Source of the DNA: Streptomyces calvus
GTDB lineage: Bacteria > Actinomycetota > Actinomycetes > Streptomycetales > Streptomycetaceae
Assembly (NCBI RefSeq): GCF_006782915.1
Contig: NZ_VCNP01000057.1
Span: forward strand, 1 to 51,533
Reading direction: 5' to 3'
Length of the DNA stretch: 51,533 nt
Each line of letters begins with the position of its first letter. The first letter of the stretch is position 1. The notes below the pieces were generated by a model, which saw only the letters and a program-made list of their open reading frames with translations, made no database searches and was not told the origin of the DNA. Both the position numbers and the translations under genes were made by a program. Shown here one piece after another: positions 47,392 through 51,533 of this stretch.

Positions 47392-48665
47392 CCGCGCCCG
47401 CGCCGCAGACACCGGCCCCCGCACTCGACCTCGACAAGCTCCTCGCCGCCCGGCTGCACGCCGCCCGCGCCCGGCCCTACCTCGCCACGGCACTGTTCGC
47501 CCTGCACGTAGTGGAGTCCCGGCACGTCCCCACCATGGCCGTCGACCGGCACTGGCGGTGCTATGTCTCGCCTGCCTTCGTGGACCGCATGCCCGTGGTG
47601 GAACTGGCAGGCGTATGGGTGCACGAGGTGTCGCACCTGCTGCGCGACCACCACGGCCGCAGCGACCGGGTCGCCCGCGTACGCGAACTGCACGGCCCGG
47701 CCGAACGGCTGCGGATGAACATCGCCGCCGACTGCGAGATCAACGACGACGTGTACGGCGACGGGCTGCCGCGCCCCGCCGACGTGGTCCTGCCCCAGAC
47801 GCTGGGACTGCCCGCCGGGGAGCTGATGGAGGACTACCTGCGCCAGTTCCGGCTGGGCCCGTACACCCAGGGCATGGTCTGGCTGGACTGCGGCAGCGGC
47901 GCCGACGGACTCGAACGCGAGTGGGACCTGGGTCCGGACGGCGCGCACGGCCTCAGCGAGCAGGAACGCGACGCTGTCCGCTTCCGGGTGGCGCAGGGCA
48001 TCACCGCCCGGCCGGGCCGCGCGCCGAAGGGGTGGCGACGGTGGGCGGAGGAGGCTTTCCACCCTCCGCAGCCCTGGCGGGAGTTGCTGGGCGCGGCGCT
48101 GCGCTCGGCGGTCTCCGGATCCGGCGCGGGAGACGACTACAGCTACGGCCGGCCCGCCCGGCGGTCGGCCGGCGTACCGGGTGCCGTCCTGCCGAGCCTG
48201 CGCCGTACGCCGCCCCGGGTGTCGGTCGTCGTCGACACCTCCGGCTCGGTCAGCGACGGAGAGTTGGGCAGCGCGCTGCTGGAAGTGGCCGCGATCTCCC
48301 GCGCCGTGGGCGGCCGGCGCGACATGGTCACGGTGGTGCCCTGCGACGCGGCCGCCGGCGAGGTGCACCGGCTGTGCCGCGCCGAGGGGATCCCGCTGAC
48401 GGGCGGCGGCGGCACGGACCTGCGCACCGGCTTCGCCCGGGCACTGGCGTCGCGGCCCCGGCCGGACGTCGTCGTCGTCCTGACCGACGGACAGACACCC
48501 TGGCCGGACGCGCGGCCGCCGTGCCGGACGGTCGTGGGGCTGTTCCCCCGGCAGCACTCCGGCTCGTCGGGGGACGACGAGAACAATCCCGACTACGTGC
48601 CGGACACCCCGCCCGACTGGGCCCGCGTGGTGACCATCGGCCCGGGACGGCCGGGCGCTCGGTGA
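47388..48665 (+). CDS. DUF2201-type protein: putative metallopeptidase plus VWA-like domain
   Basis: A 425-aa protein. The N-terminal domain (about 1-180) carries HEVSH (79-83), an HExxH zinc motif (WVHEVSHLLRDHHGR). A Trp/Pro-rich linker follows. The C-terminal VWA-like domain (about 278-425) has the MIDAS DTSGSVSD (283-290) and a Thr/Asp pair (LTDGQTPW). DUF2201 proteins pair with MoxR ATPases in many bacteria; the role is not established, though protease control or metal-centre assembly have been suggested. ATG 47388 overlaps the MoxR stop. The gene before them lacks this fold. Together they form a compact three-gene unit. Confidence 0.92.
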   Translation: MTAPAPQTPAPALDLDKLLAARLHAARARPYLATALFALHVVESRHVPTMAVDRHWRCYVSPAFVDRMPVVELAGVWVHEVSHLLRDHHGRSDRVARVRELHGPAERLRMNIAADCEINDDVYGDGLPRPADVVLPQTLGLPAGELMEDYLRQFRLGPYTQGMVWLDCGSGADGLEREWDLGPDGAHGLSEQERDAVRFRVAQGITARPGRAPKGWRRWAEEAFHPPQPWRELLGAALRSAVSGSGAGDDYSYGRPARRSAGVPGAVLPSLRRTPPRVSVVVDTSGSVSDGELGSALLEVAAISRAVGGRRDMVTVVPCDAAAGEVHRLCRAEGIPLTGGGGTDLRTGFARALASRPRPDVVVVLTDGQTPWPDARPPCRTVVGLFPRQHSGSSGDDENNPDYVPDTPPDWARVVTIGPGRPGAR

Positions 48666-48682
48666 GCGGCGACGGGCCCCGC

Positions 48683-49318
48683 TCAGGCCCGCGCGGTGCC
48701 CGGTGGCCGGTACGTCCATTCCCGGTCCGCGTCGGTGATCGGCCGCAGGACGCGGGCCGGGGTCCCGGCGACCACGGTCATCGGCGGCACGTCGGCGGTC
48801 ACCACACCGCCCGCGCCGACGACCGAGCCCCGGCCCACGGTCACACCGGGCAGGAGAACGGCGCCGGCACCGATCCACACGTCGTCCTCGATGCGCACCG
48901 GCGCCGAGAACTGGCTGCCGTCCCGGCGCAGTTCGGGGTGGACGGGATGCCCGGTGGTGCTGATCGTGACGTGCGGTGCGAACATCACGCGGTCGCCGAC
49001 GAACACCTCCACGTCGTCGACCAGCGTGAGCCCGAAGTTGACGTACACGTCGTCGCCGAGGTGCACATGACGGCCGTAGGCGACGTGGAGCGGGGGCTCG
49101 ATCCACACACCCCGGCCCACCGAGCCGAGCAGTTCGCCGAGGAGGGCGCTGCGGGTCTCCTGGTCGCGCGGGCCGGTCGCGTTGTACCGCGCGGCGAGTT
49201 CCTTGCCGCGGAACCGTTCCTCCTCCAGCCGTCCGAGGCCGGGCGCCGAGTCGGTGTACAGCTCGTGGTGGGCCATGCGGCGGCGCACCTCGCGCTCCGC
49301 GGCGTCGTCGTGGGGCAC
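48683..49318 (-). CDS. Maltose/galactoside O-acetyltransferase-like hexapeptide protein
   Basis: A 211-aa acetyltransferase. The N-terminal MAC-type helical segment is RRMAHHELYTDSAPGLGRLE. Left-handed beta-helix repeats from about 80 follow (HVHLGDDVYVNFGLTLVDD, VWIGAGAVLLPGVTVGRGSV). The catalytic His region is TISTTGHPVHPELRRDG. It acetylates hexoses or their glycosides with acetyl-CoA. Starts with GTG 49318 after TGGAGAACCA. It is co-directional with the GH30 enzyme upstream (49397), but the terminator at 49346-49378 separates them, so it may have its own weak promoter. Confidence 0.93.
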   Translation of the reverse strand: MPHDDAAEREVRRRMAHHELYTDSAPGLGRLEEERFRGKELAARYNATGPRDQETRSALLGELLGSVGRGVWIEPPLHVAYGRHVHLGDDVYVNFGLTLVDDVEVFVGDRVMFAPHVTISTTGHPVHPELRRDGSQFSAPVRIEDDVWIGAGAVLLPGVTVGRGSVVGAGGVVTADVPPMTVVAGTPARVLRPITDADREWTYRPPGTARA

Positions 49319-49345
49319 TGGTTCTCCAGGATGTCGTGGGAGCGG

Positions 49346-49378
49346 CCCGGCCGCACCACCGGTGGCGGTGCGGCCGGG
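49346..49378 (-). terminator. Hairpin downstream of the GH30 gene
   Basis: CCCGGCCGCACC (49346-49357) and GGTGCGGCCGGG (49367-49378) pair around ACCGGTGGC. It lies 18 bp beyond the GH30 stop codon. Confidence 0.8.
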
Positions 49379-49396
49379 CGGAGAGGGCCGGACCGG

Positions 49397-51436
49397 TCAG
49401 TCCGTCACGTCCGTGACCGTCCAGCGCTGGTTGGCACCGGAGTTGGGCTGCCAGGTGGTGACCGCGGCGCCGTCGTGCGTGGCCTGTCCGCCGACCTCCA
49501 GCAGGCGACCGGTGGCCGCGTTGACCAGCGTCCAGGTGCCGTCACCCGTGGTCGACATGATCCATTCGGCGGCCGGGTCCCGCTCGCCGGTGTGCGGTTC
49601 GGCCACCGGGACGTCGTCCCGCACGGTCAGCCGCCTGCCGTCCACCGGGTTGGTGAACTCGTAGCGCTGGCGCACCCCGTCGTCGGGGCGCACCGCGCTC
49701 AGCCGCCACCGCTGGGCGGCGGAGCCGTCACCCGCGCCGATGACGAGGCCGGTGCCGTCGTCCGCGACGGTGACCGCCTTGCCGCTCTGCACACCGGTCA
49801 GGGTGTAGGTGCGGCCCTTGCGCAGCAGCGGCGCGTCCTGCGCGACACCCGAGACGCCCTTGATCACGAAGGACGTCACCGACTGGGCGGGCACGGTGAA
49901 GGTGGCCGCGCGGTCGCTGACCTTGACCGCGCCGTGCCGCTCCAGCTTGCCGTCGGCGCTGGTCACGACCGGTGTGACGGTGGCGTCCCGGCCGATGTGG
50001 CGGAACCCGGACAGGTCGAGGGTGACGGTGCGCGCCGAGGCGGTGCTGTTGACGTGGACCAGGGAGGCACCCCGGCCGTTGTCCGTCACGGCCGCCGCGC
50101 TGGAGGTGTCGTCCACCTTGATGAGCCGGTCGCCGGGCTTGATGAAGTGGGTGAAGTTGCGGGCCGTGTCGAACTTGGTGTTGGTGCGGACCGGGCAGGT
50201 TTCCAGGGTGTCCTGCGCGGTGCAGCTGAACGGCAGCTGGATCTCGCCCCAGTTGCCGCCCTTGGCCGACTCGCCGCCCGGCTTCATGTTGTCGAGGTCC
50301 TCGACGGGCTGCCAGAACACCCAGGCGCGGGGCTCCAGTTCCCGCAGGTCGTCCACGATGCGCTGGGCCAGGCCGAGACCGGGACGCATGTCGGTGAAGC
50401 TCTGCCCGTCACCCCAGTCGCCCTCGACCTCGCTCATCCACAGCCGCTTGTCCGCGGCCTTGGACAGGTCGCGCACGGTGGTGCGCTGACCGGTGCCGTA
50501 GGTGTGGACGTTCATCTGGTCGACGAGGTCACGGGCCTCGGGGGAGTAGCCGTTCCAGTTCCGCGCGAAGGTGGACGGGTTGGTCTCGTCCATCGCGGAG
50601 ATGTCCGCCCCGGTCCTCGCCTCCTTCAGCGCGGGAGCGAGGGCGTGCAGCACCTTCTCCTGGAGTTCGGGGCCCATGTGGGCGCCCTCCTGGCGGCCGC
50701 CGACGGGTTCGCCGTCCGGGCCCAGGCGGGTGCTCCAGTAGGTGGTGTTCGGCTCATTGAACGGGTCGACGGTGTCGACCTCGATGCCGTGCGCCTGCTC
50801 CAGCCGCTTGGTGGCGCCCGCCACGTAGGCGGCGAAGTCCTCGACCGACTCGGACTTCAGCTGGTCGGCTCCGGCGTCGAACCCGCCGGAGACGTAGCCG
50901 CTGACCGTCATGAACCAGGGCGGGGAGTTGCTGAAGGTCTCCCAGTGGGTGATGTCCTTCTTGATGCGGTCCACCCACCAGCGCTGGGTGGCGTCGGCGT
51001 GCTCGTTCCAGTCTGCGGGATCCTCGGGGTCCCACCAGTCGGTGTCCTCGCGGGTGGTGCCCGCGGGTGCCTTCCACCAGCCCTCGACGGCGCCGCCGGC
51101 GCGCAGGTAGTCCTTCACGTCGGGGGCGTTGCCGCCGCCGATGTTGTAGCGGGCGATGTTCAGGGCGAGTCCGTCGTCGCCGAAGAGGAGCTGTGCGAGC
51201 TTCTCGCGGATCTCCGGCGGGTAGTCGCCGGTGGCGTTGGCGAACCAGACGAGGCTGGTGCCCCAGCCCTCGAACCGCTCCTGCTGGTAGGAGGGGTCGG
51301 GGCGCACGGTGACGGAGGGGAGGTCCGCGGCCTGTGCGGCGGACGTCGGACCGGGGACCAGGGCTGCCCCGGTGGCCAGGGCGGCGGTCAGGGCGGCGGC
51401 GGTGAGCAGCCGTCTGTTGCGGGTGCGGCGTGCCAT
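49397..51436 (-). CDS. Secreted GH30 endo-beta-1,6-galactanase-like enzyme with lectin-type C-terminus
   Basis: A 679-aa exported glycosidase. The signal peptide is 1-37. The catalytic domain (about 38-460) starts with RFEGWGTSLVWFANATGDYP. Acid/base Glu228 is in DPFNEPNTTYW and nucleophile Glu336 in LWMSEVEGDWG. Asn/Trp motifs (SNSPPWFMTVSGYVSGG) match GH30 subfamily 5, which in Streptomyces includes endo-beta-1,6-galactanase for arabinogalactan. A C-terminal beta-trefoil of ricin type spans about 540-679 (GSAAQRWRLSAV, GANQRWTV). ATG 51436 has GGAGC upstream. It differs clearly from the GH30 protein at 3478, so the two are not duplicates. Confidence 0.9.
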   Translation of the reverse strand: MARRTRNRRLLTAAALTAALATGAALVPGPTSAAQAADLPSVTVRPDPSYQQERFEGWGTSLVWFANATGDYPPEIREKLAQLLFGDDGLALNIARYNIGGGNAPDVKDYLRAGGAVEGWWKAPAGTTREDTDWWDPEDPADWNEHADATQRWWVDRIKKDITHWETFSNSPPWFMTVSGYVSGGFDAGADQLKSESVEDFAAYVAGATKRLEQAHGIEVDTVDPFNEPNTTYWSTRLGPDGEPVGGRQEGAHMGPELQEKVLHALAPALKEARTGADISAMDETNPSTFARNWNGYSPEARDLVDQMNVHTYGTGQRTTVRDLSKAADKRLWMSEVEGDWGDGQSFTDMRPGLGLAQRIVDDLRELEPRAWVFWQPVEDLDNMKPGGESAKGGNWGEIQLPFSCTAQDTLETCPVRTNTKFDTARNFTHFIKPGDRLIKVDDTSSAAAVTDNGRGASLVHVNSTASARTVTLDLSGFRHIGRDATVTPVVTSADGKLERHGAVKVSDRAATFTVPAQSVTSFVIKGVSGVAQDAPLLRKGRTYTLTGVQSGKAVTVADDGTGLVIGAGDGSAAQRWRLSAVRPDDGVRQRYEFTNPVDGRRLTVRDDVPVAEPHTGERDPAAEWIMSTTGDGTWTLVNAATGRLLEVGGQATHDGAAVTTWQPNSGANQRWTVTDVTD

Positions 51437-51503
51437 CGGTGTGCTCCAGGCGGTGAGGTGTGGTCGCGCTCGGGCGGGGCCTCCCGCCGGCGTCGCCGCC
51501 GGC

Positions 51504-51533
51504 GGGGGGGGGGGGGCCCCGGGCGGGGGCGGG
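51504..51533. other. G-rich window end
   Basis: Thirteen consecutive Gs (51504-51516) and then more G blocks. It may be a genuine spacer or a sequencing artefact near a contig end; nothing coding is visible. Confidence 0.5.

Noticed and set aside
44717..48665. Complete biological conflict system call
   Set aside because: The unknown first protein shows no effector domain I can recognise, so I keep it as an AAA-VWA operon only.
44934..49106. A 1390-codon open frame on the minus strand over the MoxR operon
   Set aside because: It is antisense to three genes with clear motifs; long open antisense frames are normal at this GC content and its composition is Arg/Gly-rich without domains.

Overview
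The window is very GC-rich, with strong third-position GC, GTG and TTG starts, rare TTA codons, twin-arginine lipoproteins, an SsgA-like sporulation protein and several SpoIIE-type phosphatases with RsbW-type kinases. Together these point to Streptomyces or a close relative, probably a chromosome arm or accessory zone rich in secreted hydrolases. I saw no rRNA, tRNA, CRISPR array or insertion sequence.

Layout. Positions 1-9.5 kb hold a secreted S1 protease with a perfect 18-bp palindrome upstream, a coiled-coil protein, a TetR regulator divergent from a secreted GH30 glycosidase with a ricin-type lectin tail, a CPA1 antiporter, a secreted PAEPAG-repeat protein, a CelD-like acetyltransferase with a TTA codon and a small membrane protein. 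Positions 9.5-21 kb are stress and signalling: htpG, a translationally coupled RsbQ-like hydrolase / PAS-PP2C phosphatase / STAS operon, a broken MFS gene, a GCS2-type ligase, an RsbW-like kinase, an 892-aa sensor-PAS-GAF-PP2C-kinase fusion, msrA and an AhpD-like protein. Positions 21-32.5 kb hold a discoidin/beta-helix secreted protein, a KatE-type catalase behind a candidate SigB promoter, a spore-photoproduct-lyase-like radical SAM protein, an SsgA-like protein (TTG start, TTA at codon 4) divergent from an NsdA-like regulator, an MFS transporter and a secreted phospholipase A2.

Positions 32.6-44.5 kb form one sugar-utilisation locus. It has a LacI regulator, an operon of DUF2961/GH172 hydrolase, ABC binding protein and two permeases, a divergent FGGY kinase, an L-fucose-isomerase-like enzyme and a secreted beta-propeller protein. 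Three operators of the form TGAAAT-NN-ATTTCA lie before the regulator, the GH172-ABC operon and the kinase. One of them covers the predicted start point of a TTGACA-N17-TACGTT promoter. I infer a pathway of extracellular cleavage, ABC import, intracellular exo-hydrolysis, ketose isomerisation and phosphorylation. D-arabinofuranosides (D-arabinan) are the best substrate guess. This is the most interesting system in the window.

Positions 44.6-48.7 kb hold a compact operon of an unknown 461-aa protein, a MoxR-type AAA ATPase and a DUF2201 metallopeptidase/VWA protein. It is preceded by a good promoter and an apparently leaderless 18-codon ORF that couples to the first gene. The window ends with a hexapeptide O-acetyltransferase, a second secreted GH30 enzyme (probable endo-beta-1,6-galactanase) and a G-rich tail.

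Many intergenic spacers carry private tandem repeats (8, 13, 14, 15, 16, 20 and 57 bp units), an unusual recurring feature. Gene calls rest on translated sequence and recognised motifs only; no database search was run.
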